DNA of 64,000 nucleotides, from positions 62,001-126,000 of the forward strand of contig JAWLDA010000006.1 in assembly GCA_041686855.1 (NCBI GenBank). The letters run 5' to 3'. Positions 51,722-60,786 of the stretch are shown one piece after another; position 1 is the stretch's first letter; each line of letters starts with the position of its first letter. The notes below the pieces were generated by a model that saw nothing but the letters and a program-made list of their open reading frames with translations, did no database searches and was not told the DNA's origin. A program made the translations under genes and the position numbers. The stretch is from JAWLDA01 sp041686855 (GTDB taxonomy: Bacteria; Bacillota; Limnochordia; DTU080; RSA5).

Positions 51722-52527
51722 CGGTATGGGAAGCAGTGGTCCTTGGAATTGTCCAAGGCGTGACAGAATTCTTGCCGATTAGCAGCTCAGGACACTTGGT
51801 CATCGTACAGCAATGGCTCGGCGTCCATCAAGGCGCGCTCTCGTTTGACGCCATCATCCACGCAGGTAGCCTGCTCGCCGTCATCACAATCTTTCGCGGC
51901 GAGCTGCTCCTCATGACTAAAGGGATCGTAAGCCCTCAGCAAGACAAGGAAGGGCGACGACTGCTAGTCTGGCTCATTTTGGCCACCGTGCCCTTGGTCG
52001 TCGTCGGTCTCACCTTGAGAGACACCGTTGAAACGGCCTTCACTTCGATCTATGTCACAGTCATCATGCTAACTGTGACGGGAGGGCTGCTCTGGCTGGC
52101 GGAATCTCGTCATGGCAAGTCGCAGGGCGAGTCGCCGACAAAGAGGCATGCGCTCTGGATGGGACTTGCGCAGGCCGGGGCCGTCATGCCGGGTTTATCG
52201 CGTTCCGGGTCGACCATCGCTTTGGGAATGCTTGCCGGCCTCAACCGAGAGACGGCGGCCAGATACTCCTTTATGATGTCGATTCCAGCGCTCTTAGGGG
52301 CGATGGCGCTTGAGCTGAAGAGTCTCCTTGACGGGACCGAGGTTGGAATGGGAGGCACTCTCGAACCGATCGTTCTGATTGCAGGTGTGGTTGCATCGAC
52401 GATCACGAGCTACGCCGCGATTGCTATCCTCTTGCGCTTCTTGCGGAACGGACGCCTCATCTTTTTTGCTTATTACGCTTGGGCGTTCGCTTTGCTGACG
52501 TTACTCCTGGAATTGAACGGATCATAG
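51718..52527 (+). CDS. uppP: Undecaprenyl-diphosphatase
   Basis: A 269-residue integral membrane phosphatase recycling undecaprenyl diphosphate for wall synthesis. The signature motifs GVTEFLPISSSGHLVI (about 16-31) and PGLSRSGSTIALGM are both present, with about eight membrane helices. TTG 51718 overlaps the preceding stop and has GGGAGG 9 nt upstream, indicating coupled translation with the oxidoreductase. The pairing with a Gfo/Idh gene is unusual. UppP overexpression gives bacitracin resistance in other bacteria. Confidence 0.95.
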   Translation: MTVWEAVVLGIVQGVTEFLPISSSGHLVIVQQWLGVHQGALSFDAIIHAGSLLAVITIFRGELLLMTKGIVSPQQDKEGRRLLVWLILATVPLVVVGLTLRDTVETAFTSIYVTVIMLTVTGGLLWLAESRHGKSQGESPTKRHALWMGLAQAGAVMPGLSRSGSTIALGMLAGLNRETAARYSFMMSIPALLGAMALELKSLLDGTEVGMGGTLEPIVLIAGVVASTITSYAAIAILLRFLRNGRLIFFAYYAWAFALLTLLLELNGS

Positions 52528-52541
52528 AGGAATGCCGGTGT

Positions 52542-52922
52542 TCATCGCGCCATTCGTTGGCCCACCCAGATCCCGAATACTGTTCCCGTCAGCCCGAGTG
52601 CGAGGCTGGCGACGACGTAAAGGAGAGCTGCGCGTGCTTCTCCGCTTCGAAACAAAGTGATAGCTTCCCATGAGAGGGTCGAGAACGTTGTAAACGAACC
52701 CAGGAAGCCCACGCTCGCTGCCGCAACCCACGCCGATTCGGCCGGCCTGACAGGGAAGAGACTTAGGACGAGACCCAAGAGGAATGCGCCTGCCACGTTG
52801 ACGGCAAGAGTACCAATGGGTACCGGCGCGAAGGAGTTGTGCTGATGGAGCCAGTTTGTCGTGGCGAAACGGGCGAGGGCCCCCAACGCACCGCCCATTG
52901 CAATCGCGATCATGGTGGCCAA
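52542..52922 (-). CDS. crcB: Fluoride ion channel CrcB/Fluc
   Basis: A 126-residue, four-helix channel that expels fluoride. Family motifs are GGALGALARF, GTLAVNVAGAFLLG and VGFLGSFTTFSTLSWE. TTG 52922 is preferred because AAAGGAGG lies 10 nt upstream; a GTG at 52943 would place that site inside the gene. The gene is single, so the channel would be a homodimer. No fluoride riboswitch was recognised upstream; instead there is an array of 16-17 bp repeats. It converges with uppP, 14 nt apart. Confidence 0.92.
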   Translation of the reverse strand: MATMIAIAMGGALGALARFATTNWLHQHNSFAPVPIGTLAVNVAGAFLLGLVLSLFPVRPAESAWVAAASVGFLGSFTTFSTLSWEAITLFRSGEARAALLYVVASLALGLTGTVFGIWVGQRMAR

Positions 52923-52943
52923 GCTTCGCCGGCCTCCTTTCAC

Positions 52944-53025
52944 CGTCAGTACGAGTAACCCGTCAGTACGAGTAACCCGTCTATGCGAGTCAACGTCTGA
53001 GTGAGTTACTGTCTATACGAGTTAA
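52944..53025. repeat. Five imperfect 16-17 bp direct repeats between crcB and a hydrolase gene
   Basis: Units start at 52944, 52961, 52978, 52994 and about 53010, with consensus CGTCTRTACGAGTTAA; the first two are identical. They lie in the divergent region between crcB and the serine hydrolase, an arrangement that could bind a regulator. Confidence 0.75.
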
Positions 53026-53093
53026 AACCTGCACCACCTTGTTCGGACTTCATGTACCACATTCCTACCCACTTTGTCTGGAGGAGGCCCCTT

Positions 53094-54215
53094 ATGGATT
53101 CCCTAAAATTGAGACGCTTCCCGCAAGCTTATGACGTTGTGCAACACGGTATCGAGGAGGGGCTTCATCCTGGGTGGCAAGTGTGCGTATGGCGGGACGG
53201 AGAGGTGTTGGTCGACGACGCCTTTGGAGAGGCGAGACCGGGGCGGTCAATGACATCGCAATCGATCAATATGTGGATGTCGGCGACGAAGCCTCTCGTC
53301 GCGGTGGCTTTCGCGCAGCTCTGGGAACGGGGCGCGGTCAACCTCGAGGAACCGGTTGCGCAGATCATACCGGAGTTCGCCCAGGGTGGAAAGGAAGGCA
53401 TCACCTTCCACCACCTTTTGACTCACACAGGGTGTTTCCCCCAGTTTAGCGAGCGCGACGAGACGTGGGAGGAGACGATTGCTCGAGTGTGCGCTCTCCC
53501 TCTTGAGACGGAGTGTCGTCCCGGTGAGACTGCGGCCTACCATATGAGCAGTAGTTGGTATGTTCTTGGAGAAGCGATCCGACGGTTAGATGGACGCCCG
53601 GTCGAAGAGTATTTGCACGATGAGATCTTCGTTCCCTTGGGGATGGAGAGTTGGAGTCTGGGTCTTCCCGAGGAACGGATGTCGACGGTTGCAGACCGGC
53701 TCGCTTGGACTTACCGCCGGTCCCCGGCGGACGGCGAGCTCTCTCCAATCACCGAGCTAAACACCGGCTGGGGGCTACACAGCCCAAGGCCTGCAAGCAA
53801 CGGCCGTGGCACCGCCCGGGATCTTACCCGTTTTTACCGAATGATGATGCAAGGAGGGCTTTGGCGGGGCCACCGACTCCTTGAGGCGCGGACGGTCAAA
53901 CGGCTGACCGCGCCCACTCGGATCGGGCTGTACGACGAAACCTTTCGCCACACCATCGATTGGGGCCTTGGGTTTATGGTTGAGTCGAGTCGTTACGGCG
54001 TAGAGAGTGTGCCGTACGGTTTTGGCTCTCATGCGTCGCCGTCCGCCTACGGTCACGGAGGTCGGGAGTCGTCTGTCGGCTTCGCAGATCCCACGCATCG
54101 ACTAGTTGTCGCCGCAGTCTTTAACGGCATGCCCGGCGAAGCGCGCCATCAGCGGCGCATGCGCACCTTCCTCACGAATCTCTACGCTGACCTCGGCATC
54201 GGACGAGCCCGCTAA
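53094..54215 (+). CDS. Serine hydrolase of the beta-lactamase / class C PBP fold
   Basis: A 373-residue protein. The nucleophile motif is SATK (Ser63, Lys66), the second motif Tyr lies in AAYHMSSSWYVLGEA, and HGG near YGHGGRESS is the third motif. ATG 53094 has AGGAGG 7 nt upstream and removes a spurious N-terminal extension. No signal peptide is seen, so it probably acts in the cytoplasm. Such proteins include esterases, peptidases and AmiE-like amidases; it is not a true beta-lactamase by sequence. Substrate unknown. Confidence 0.83.
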   Translation: MDSLKLRRFPQAYDVVQHGIEEGLHPGWQVCVWRDGEVLVDDAFGEARPGRSMTSQSINMWMSATKPLVAVAFAQLWERGAVNLEEPVAQIIPEFAQGGKEGITFHHLLTHTGCFPQFSERDETWEETIARVCALPLETECRPGETAAYHMSSSWYVLGEAIRRLDGRPVEEYLHDEIFVPLGMESWSLGLPEERMSTVADRLAWTYRRSPADGELSPITELNTGWGLHSPRPASNGRGTARDLTRFYRMMMQGGLWRGHRLLEARTVKRLTAPTRIGLYDETFRHTIDWGLGFMVESSRYGVESVPYGFGSHASPSAYGHGGRESSVGFADPTHRLVVAAVFNGMPGEARHQRRMRTFLTNLYADLGIGRAR

Positions 54216-54403
54216 AACCGAATTCCCTGGCGCTTGGCAATGGGATGACGCAGGGAACTCCCATTAAAGTTAGAAATTAGGGTAATCACCCAATCATTTC
54301 GTCTCGGGCGACCGAACCAGCCTTGTTGCTGGTCGAGCTAGCCCGAATCTACACACTGTTGACAAAGCAGCTATCAACAGCTTTGCAAAGGAGCGAAGAT
54401 TCG

Positions 54404-55387
54404 ATGTCTACGATCAAGACGGCTGTGGTCGGCCTTCGGATGGGTGCCGGTCACGCAAAAGCGTATTATGAGGCTGAGCGGTCTGAACTGCGATGGGTGT
54501 GCGACATTGACGAGGCCCGTGCCGAGGAGATTGCCGGCGAACTCGATTGTCAGTACACCACCGACTGGGAGGCAATCCTTGACGACGTAGATGCTGTAAG
54601 CATCTGCACGCCGCACCATCTGCACGCGCCGATGACCATTCGGGCGTTGGAGGCCGGAAAGCACGTCCTCGTTGAGAAGCCAATGGCCAACACCGAGGCC
54701 GATTGCCAGGCCATGATCGCCGCGGCCGAGCGCGGCGGGTTGAAACTGATGGTGGCCTACCCCTTGCGACACTTGCCGTCGTATCGTCGGATCCAAGAGG
54801 CGATTGAGAACGACGAGTTCGGCACGGTGATCAGTCTCAACGGATTTGTGCATGCCAACCTCCAACCGCGACCCAATAGCTGGTTCTCCAATAAAGAGCA
54901 GTTGGGCGGGGGCGTCTTGTTTAGCCATGGCTCCCATGACATCGACATCATGGTATCGTTGATGGGCGAGCCTACTCAGGTCGGTTGTGTCTCGACTCGC
55001 AACGGCACGGATTGGATGGAGGGCGAGGGGACTGCTTCGTGCATCATGAAGTTTGCGAATGGCGCACTGGGCAACCTGAGCGTGAGCTGGGGGATTCCAT
55101 TCAAAAAGCAGGCCCACCGCCTGCAGATCCACACCACCGAGGCCATGTTGGCGCCGGCGGGCAACGGCATGCTCGTTATCGATAAGAATGGCGAGCGGGT
55201 GCTTACGTCGCCCAGCGCGAAAGAGGGCGTCACCAACACCGTCCTCTACGAAGTAGAACACTTCCTCTCGTGCATTGATAACGACACTCAACCCGAAACC
55301 GACGGGCACGATGCTCTCAAGGCTCTGCGCGTCATCTGGGAGATGTACCGTTTACAAGAGTCCGGGGACGCCCAAGCAGCCAGCTGA
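54404..55387 (+). CDS. Gfo/Idh/MocA-family oxidoreductase (second)
   Basis: A 327-residue dehydrogenase. VVGLRMGAGHAKAYY is the altered Rossmann loop (GxxMGxxH-like), ICTPHHLHAPM follows the fold, VEKPMA is the catalytic lysine motif, and GGGVLFSHGSHDIDIMVSLMG supplies the second-domain His and Asp. AAAGGAG lies before ATG 54404. It is only distantly similar to the oxidoreductase at 50687. Substrate unknown. Confidence 0.86.
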   Translation: MSTIKTAVVGLRMGAGHAKAYYEAERSELRWVCDIDEARAEEIAGELDCQYTTDWEAILDDVDAVSICTPHHLHAPMTIRALEAGKHVLVEKPMANTEADCQAMIAAAERGGLKLMVAYPLRHLPSYRRIQEAIENDEFGTVISLNGFVHANLQPRPNSWFSNKEQLGGGVLFSHGSHDIDIMVSLMGEPTQVGCVSTRNGTDWMEGEGTASCIMKFANGALGNLSVSWGIPFKKQAHRLQIHTTEAMLAPAGNGMLVIDKNGERVLTSPSAKEGVTNTVLYEVEHFLSCIDNDTQPETDGHDALKALRVIWEMYRLQESGDAQAAS

Positions 55388-55449
55388 GGCGCGCTCGCGG
55401 AGTACGCCTAAGAGATTACGAGAGTATCGGAGTACGGGAGTATGGGAGA

Positions 55450-55475
55450 CGGGAGTACGCTACTGCGTGCTCCCG
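55450..55475. terminator. Bidirectional hairpin between Gfo/Idh and serine hydrolase genes
   Basis: CGGGAGTACGC and GCGTGCTCCCG form an 11-bp stem with one T-G pair and a TACT loop between convergent genes. Short GGAGTA repeats (about 55398-55450) lead into it. No T tract. Confidence 0.5.
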
Positions 55476-55482
55476 TGCCACG

Positions 55483-56697
55483 TTAAAGCAGCGCCGCGGC
55501 CACGGCGTTGTGAAAGAGTGGTCGTAGGTCGAGATGAGCCGGGTTATCCCGCGATGGGTGTACCCGGTTGGTCAACAGCACTACAAAGAGATCGCGGTCG
55601 GGATCGAGCCATAGGGAGGTTCCCGTAAAGCCTGTGTGGCCGAAGCTGCGTGGGCCAAACAAGTCGCCTCCTGGGCTCCCGGATCCTGAGTGCAGGAGCC
55701 ACCCGAGGCCACGAGGCTCATCGTCGAGGTGAGACGTGTGATTCCGGGTCGCCGAAGCGATGGCCGACGAGCTGAGTAACCGCGGCCCCTCCCCTGGGCG
55801 CTGCAAGATCATCTGTGCAAATCGGGCTAAGTCCGGCGCCGTCGAGAAGAGACCGGCGTTTCCACTCACCCCACCCATTGCTCGCGCATTCTCGTCGTGA
55901 ACGACTCCATGAATGAGGCTCTCGCCCACCTTCTCCGTCGGAGCGATGCGATCATGACGCTCCAAAGCGGGGGTGAAGCCGCTATCAACCATCTGCAAGG
56001 GTGAGAAGACCCGCTCGTGGGCGAGTGCGTCGAGGCGCGTGCCGCTCAACCGTTCCAGCAGCACTCCTAAGAGAATGAATCCAAGACAACTGTAAGAAAC
56101 GGTGCTTCCTGGGAGAGACTCTAGAGGGGAACGACAGAGCGCCGCAAGGATCCCTTCCGGGCCGGGCTCAGGGTATTTGTACAGCGGTCGCCACGCCGAC
56201 AGTCCTGCAGTGTGCGTTAACAGGTGGCGGACGGTGATGTGTGTCCGCGCCTCTCGGGATTGACTCTCTGCTGCCCAGCGAGGGCTGGAACAGGTGCGCT
56301 CTTGATATTGGCCTGTGAGGCGCTGAACGGTATCAGAGAAGTGTGGGTCGACGGCGGCCTCTGCCACAAACTCGGGGATAACCCGCCCCACCGGCAGGTC
56401 GAGGTGGAGGTGGCCATCGTCAATCATCATGAGGGTCAAGGTGGTCGTAACCACCACTTTGGTCAGGGAGGCGCAGTCGTAGATGGTCTCTTCGTGGAGC
56501 TCCTTGTGGACTGGTTCCCAAGCCGCGGCGCCATAAGCGAACGGAGGAAGCGTCACGTCGGACGTTCCGATGACGGCTACGGCCCCAGGGATTTGTCCGT
56601 CATCCACGAAACGGCGAATGACGTCGTACGCTGGTTGGAGCCGCGTTGAATTAAGATTTGGTCGGGCGCCGGGCGCGCCGGATGCGTTGGTTGTCAT
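55483..56697 (-). CDS. AmiE-like serine hydrolase (beta-lactamase fold)
   Basis: A 404-residue protein with SLTK (Ser77, Lys80), a Tyr in VSYSCLGF, and HTG in FGHTGFTGTS. This resembles Bacillus AmiE (YbbE), an N-acetylmuramyl-L-alanine amidase encoded with murQ and namZ in muropeptide recycling. It lies divergent from murQ here, and namZ is three genes away. No signal peptide is visible. ATG 56697 follows GAGGTGG. AmiE function is inferred from fold and context; other esterase activities are possible. Confidence 0.8.
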   Translation of the reverse strand: MTTNASGAPGARPNLNSTRLQPAYDVIRRFVDDGQIPGAVAVIGTSDVTLPPFAYGAAAWEPVHKELHEETIYDCASLTKVVVTTTLTLMMIDDGHLHLDLPVGRVIPEFVAEAAVDPHFSDTVQRLTGQYQERTCSSPRWAAESQSREARTHITVRHLLTHTAGLSAWRPLYKYPEPGPEGILAALCRSPLESLPGSTVSYSCLGFILLGVLLERLSGTRLDALAHERVFSPLQMVDSGFTPALERHDRIAPTEKVGESLIHGVVHDENARAMGGVSGNAGLFSTAPDLARFAQMILQRPGEGPRLLSSSAIASATRNHTSHLDDEPRGLGWLLHSGSGSPGGDLFGPRSFGHTGFTGTSLWLDPDRDLFVVLLTNRVHPSRDNPAHLDLRPLFHNAVAAALL

Positions 56698-56821
56698 TGG
56701 CGTTGTTCCACCTCACGAAGTGCCGTCGGTGCTCGGCATACTTCTTATATACGGCGCCACATCTCCTCTTAGTAAGACTAAGCGTTTTAGGCGGAAAATT
56801 CCTAGTGAAGGAGGCCCATAC

Positions 56822-57721
56822 GTGAGCGAGCGGCTGAGTGAACTGGTGACGGAGGGGCGATCGCGTTATACGGAGCTGGACACACTTTCGACACGCGAAA
56901 TCTTAACGGTGATCAACGATGAGGACCGACGGGTGCCTGAAGCGGTTGGCCGCGTGATTCCTGAAATCGAGGCTGCGGTCGACCGCATCGTGGCGTCGAT
57001 GCGAGCGGGGGGGCGCCTTTTTTATGTGGGGGCCGGAACCAGTGGACGGTTGGGCGTGTTGGATGCGTCAGAGTGCCCGCCGACGTTTGGCGTTGAATCC
57101 GGACTCGTTCAGGGCATTATCGCCGGGGGGGAGGTTGCGCTGCGCCACCCCGTCGAACAAGTGGAGGATCGGAAGGAGGATGGTGCGCAGGCGCTCGCAG
57201 AGCGTGGCGTACGTTCGGTGGACGTGGTGGTCGGCATCGCGGCAAGCGGCCGGACCCCATATGTGCTGGGAGCGCTCACTGAGGCTCGGCGGATCGGGGC
57301 GACGGCGGTCGCCTTAGTCTGTAACCCCGAGTCGCCGATGGCCGAGCTGGCCGAGGTGACGATCGCCCCCGTCGTCGGTAGTGAGGTGCTCATGGGATCG
57401 ACACGGATGAAAGCAGGGACTGCGCAAAAGCTGGTCCTCAACATGCTCACGACGACCGCGATGATTCGACTTGGCAAGGTGTACAGCAACCTCATGGTCG
57501 ATGTACAGGCCTCCAATGCGAAGCTGATCGATCGGGCGAAGCGCATCGTTCACCTGGCTACGGGCTGCTCCTTTGAGGAGGCCCAAGCGGCGTTGCAAAG
57601 GGCGGACGGAAAGGCCAAGCTCGCTATCGTCATGTTGCTCACCGGAGGCGACAAGACGACGGCAGAGCGACACTTAGACGACGCTGGAGGCTTTGTGCGC
57701 GAGGCGCTGCGCCGGGCCTAA
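56822..57721 (+). CDS. murQ: N-acetylmuramic acid 6-phosphate etherase
   Basis: A 299-residue SIS-domain lyase splitting MurNAc-6-phosphate into GlcNAc-6-phosphate and D-lactate. Motifs are LFYVGAGTSGRLGVLDASE with the catalytic Glu in DASECPPTFG, VGIAASGRTPYVLGA and GSTRMKAGTAQKLVLNM. GTG 56822 has AAGGAGG 7 nt upstream; the longer frame upstream has no homology. It is the central step of peptidoglycan sugar recovery and overlaps the convergent transporter gene by 4 nt. Confidence 0.95.
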   Translation: MSERLSELVTEGRSRYTELDTLSTREILTVINDEDRRVPEAVGRVIPEIEAAVDRIVASMRAGGRLFYVGAGTSGRLGVLDASECPPTFGVESGLVQGIIAGGEVALRHPVEQVEDRKEDGAQALAERGVRSVDVVVGIAASGRTPYVLGALTEARRIGATAVALVCNPESPMAELAEVTIAPVVGSEVLMGSTRMKAGTAQKLVLNMLTTTAMIRLGKVYSNLMVDVQASNAKLIDRAKRIVHLATGCSFEEAQAALQRADGKAKLAIVMLLTGGDKTTAERHLDDAGGFVREALRRA

Positions 57722-59340
57722 GCGCCCGGCACCAGCGCGGCAATGTTGGCGGCATGGTCCGCGACTCGTTCGAGATTGCTGGCCAGATCGAGAAAGACCA
57801 CGCCCGACGCCGGCACGCATTCGCCGCGGTTGATTCGATCAATGTGACCTTCGCGCACCTCTTTCTCCATGCGGTCCACTTTGCGCTCCAGTTCAAAGAC
57901 GGCTTTAGCTTTCTCCACATCCGCCTCGCTCCACGCCTCCAGCGCCAAATCAAAGGCCTCCACGACCGTCGCGGCCATGGCCCGTACTTCGGTCACTGCC
58001 TTCTCAGAGAATGTGAGCTTCTGTTCGCTGCTGTAGACGCACAACTCAGCGATGTTCTCTCCGTGGTCGCCGACACGTTCAATGTCGGCGATGATGTTGT
58101 GCAGCTCTCGCAACGTGCGCCGTTGCTCTTCTGAGAGTGTCCGGCGGCTCAGGTGGGACAGGTAATGGGAAATCTCATGATTCACCCGGTTGACCTGCTT
58201 CTCCATGTCAAAGAGCGCATCGAAGTTGCCACCTTCTCCGTCCAGGAGGCGATCGACTGAGTCGGCAACCACTTTCCGGGCCACGCCGGCCATCTCCAGT
58301 GATTCCTTGTGTGCCAGGTCAAGGGCGACGGAGGGCGTCCCCAAGAGACGCTCGTCGAGGTGCTGGGCGCCGTCCGGGATCTCTACCTCGCCCTTCTTGC
58401 TGGGGAGGAGGCGCAGCACAACCCAGACGATGAGTCCTGCGAGGGGGAGTTGCACGATTGTATTGCCCACGTTAAAGATTGTGTGGGCGTTGGCGATTTG
58501 GCGTACGACGTCGTCCGACGTTGCGATGACAATCGGCAGCACGAGCGGGAGTACAAGTAAGAAGAGCAGGGTACCGACCAAGTTAAAGATGACGTGTACG
58601 GCCGCTGCTCGCCTCGCGGCTAGGCTGGCGCCGATGGCGGAGAGGACGGCGGTGATGGTCGTGCCGATGTTGTCGCCGAAGAGGACTGGTAAAGCCGACT
58701 GTATTGGAATGAGCCCCTCACTGGCGAGGGACTGGAGCAGACCGATCGATGCGGAGCTGCTTTGGACGGCGACGGTGAGTACCGTGCCGGCGATCACGCC
58801 TAGGATTGGATTCTGACCAAACGAGATAAGCATCTCGCGGAAGTACTCCCACTCGCGCAAAGGGCGTAAGGCGTCCTTCATGATCTCAAGACCGAGGAAA
58901 AGAATACCGAATCCCATCAAGACTTGCCCAAAAAAACGGGCCTTTTCGGCCCGACTAAAGAGAAAGAATGCTGCGCCAATCCCGATGGCGGGCAAGGAAT
59001 ATTGATCAAGCTCAAACGCGATCAATTGTGCCGTTGCAGTCGTTCCGATGTTGGCGCCCATAATGACGCCGACGGCTTGAGCCAACGTCATCAATCGAGC
59101 GTTGACAAAGCCGACGACCATGACGGTGGTCGTGCTGCTGCTTTGGACGAGCACGGTGACGATGGCTCCCATGATGACGCCCATCAATCGGTTGGTCGTC
59201 AACACTTCGAGGAGACGCTTTAATCGCTCTCCCGCCGCCTTCTGCAGGCCTTCCGACATGTTGCGCATGCCAAACAAAAAGAGTCCGAGCCCGCCTATCA
59301 GACCAAAGAGAATCTCCACGCAGCGTCCAGCCCCCAACAT
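57718..59340 (-). CDS. Na/Pi cotransporter-family protein with PhoU-like domain
   Basis: A 540-residue protein. Two inverted membrane repeats carry the QSSS motifs (VTVLVQSSSTTTVMV near 62-76 and VAVQSSSASIGLL near 190-202), with GANIGTT and GDNIGTT typical of NptA/SLC34. Residues about 340-540 are helical PhoU-like repeats (HNIIADIERVGDHGENIA and ASNLERVADHAANIA). It probably imports phosphate with sodium, with the PhoU-like part regulatory. ATG 59340 is used; GTG 59319 (MEILFGLIGG) is also plausible. Confidence 0.9.
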   Translation of the reverse strand: MLGAGRCVEILFGLIGGLGLFLFGMRNMSEGLQKAAGERLKRLLEVLTTNRLMGVIMGAIVTVLVQSSSTTTVMVVGFVNARLMTLAQAVGVIMGANIGTTATAQLIAFELDQYSLPAIGIGAAFFLFSRAEKARFFGQVLMGFGILFLGLEIMKDALRPLREWEYFREMLISFGQNPILGVIAGTVLTVAVQSSSASIGLLQSLASEGLIPIQSALPVLFGDNIGTTITAVLSAIGASLAARRAAAVHVIFNLVGTLLFLLVLPLVLPIVIATSDDVVRQIANAHTIFNVGNTIVQLPLAGLIVWVVLRLLPSKKGEVEIPDGAQHLDERLLGTPSVALDLAHKESLEMAGVARKVVADSVDRLLDGEGGNFDALFDMEKQVNRVNHEISHYLSHLSRRTLSEEQRRTLRELHNIIADIERVGDHGENIAELCVYSSEQKLTFSEKAVTEVRAMAATVVEAFDLALEAWSEADVEKAKAVFELERKVDRMEKEVREGHIDRINRGECVPASGVVFLDLASNLERVADHAANIAALVPGA

Positions 59341-59402
59341 TTCATTCTAACCTGCTCCTTTTCGCACCCAGTATCGTGGATCCTGTCGTGGAAAGGCACG
59401 AA

Positions 59403-60575
59403 TTAGTAAAGGTAGAACGTACGGGCGACGTCTTTAAACCGCTCCAAATCATCCGACCATACACGCAACAACTCGTCAGGATCGCACCCGGCGTCGAGCT
59501 GCAACCGCAATTCGTCCGTACCTGCCAGCAGGTCAATGTGTCGGGGCGCGTTGCTCGCCTGCAGCCACTCAAAGACGTGCGGTCCCTCCTGCATCAGGGC
59601 GTGCAGCAGGTGAATTCCGACCCGTACAGCGTGCACCTCATCCCGGTTCACTATGTGAATCTGTACACCGCCGCACACTTGACCTTTGTGTTTGCTAAAC
59701 GAGGGTGTGAAGTACGTGGGGCGCACCATGATACCCGGGAGCGCTCGTTCGCGCAATCGGTCGGCGAGACGGCGCGGCTTGATCCACGGCGCTCCGACCA
59801 CTTCAAAGGGGCGAGTGGTACCGCGGCCCTCCGAGAGATTGGTCCCTTCGATGAGGCACGTACCCGGGTACAACGTCAACATATCGAGCGTGGGGGAGTT
59901 GGGTGATGGGGGGACAAAAGGCAGACCTGTTTCATCGTACCACATGGCCCGTTCCCACCCGGCGCACCGAACCACCTCGAGGTCGGCATGGATGCCGAAA
60001 TGCTCATTAAAGAGGCGGGCGGACTCGCCGAACGTTAGACCTGTCCGCATCGGTATCGGGTAAAGACCGACAAACGAGGAGAACTCGGGATCGAGAATAT
60101 TCCCTTCGACGTGTTCACCCGTGATCGGGTTGGGTCGATCCAAGATGAGTACGCGCACCCCGGCGGCTTTGCACGCCTCGAGGCAGTACGCCATCGAGTA
60201 CGGAAACGTCCAGTAACGACAGCCGACGTCGACGAGGTCAATGACGAGAAAGTCGAGACCTGCGAGAGAGTTGGCGCTGGGTCGCTTATCGTGAGTGTAG
60301 AGGCTGTAGACGGAGACACCGCTCTCCTCGTGAACCGAATCTCCCACTTCAACGCCCGCTTGAGCTTCACCGTACAAGCCGTGCTCAGGTCCAAACAGAG
60401 CGGTGACTTCGACATTCTCCAGCTCCAGTAGGCGATCGACAACACTGACGAGTTCGGAGTCGACACTCGCCGCGGCTGCCACAATCCCGATGCGGGCTCC
60501 TTGAATGATCTCGCGCTTTTCATGTAGCACAACGTCGATTCCGAGTCGCACCTGTCCCCGCGTTGGTGTTCTCAA
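59403..60575 (-). CDS. namZ: Exo-beta-N-acetylmuramidase NamZ (DUF1343)
   Basis: A 390-residue DUF1343 protein. Family blocks are LFGPEHGLYGEAQAG, DFLVIDLVDVGCRYWTFPYSM, LILDRPNPITGEHVEGN and PGTCLIEGTNLSEGRGTTRPFE. NamZ of Bacillus removes MurNAc from the non-reducing end of peptidoglycan fragments. No signal peptide is obvious, so it may act on imported GlcNAc-MurNAc. TTG 60575 has AAAGGAGG 10 nt upstream. Together with MurQ, the BadF kinase and an AmiE-like hydrolase it builds a recycling set. Confidence 0.92.
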   Translation of the reverse strand: MRTPTRGQVRLGIDVVLHEKREIIQGARIGIVAAAASVDSELVSVVDRLLELENVEVTALFGPEHGLYGEAQAGVEVGDSVHEESGVSVYSLYTHDKRPSANSLAGLDFLVIDLVDVGCRYWTFPYSMAYCLEACKAAGVRVLILDRPNPITGEHVEGNILDPEFSSFVGLYPIPMRTGLTFGESARLFNEHFGIHADLEVVRCAGWERAMWYDETGLPFVPPSPNSPTLDMLTLYPGTCLIEGTNLSEGRGTTRPFEVVGAPWIKPRRLADRLRERALPGIMVRPTYFTPSFSKHKGQVCGGVQIHIVNRDEVHAVRVGIHLLHALMQEGPHVFEWLQASNAPRHIDLLAGTDELRLQLDAGCDPDELLRVWSDDLERFKDVARTFYLY

Positions 60576-60786
60576 GGGAGAGAAGCCTCCTTTAGCGCCG
60601 GTCGGCTACCGTTTCCGTCTGCATTATCTCCATCCCTCTGCTTGAACATGAATCTTACCTATGGCTGTGTCGCCAGAGGTCACGAGGTCACCGTTTTGTA
60701 TGGCAGTGACAGAACTAGCGGAAGAATAGCGTTGATGCCATGTGCGCTGTGCTCGGTCGGCTCCCGGGACGATCAGTAGGAATGAG

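Noticed and set aside
52923..53093. Fluoride riboswitch upstream of crcB
   Set aside because: The conserved crcB-motif sequence could not be recognised; the region holds direct repeats instead.
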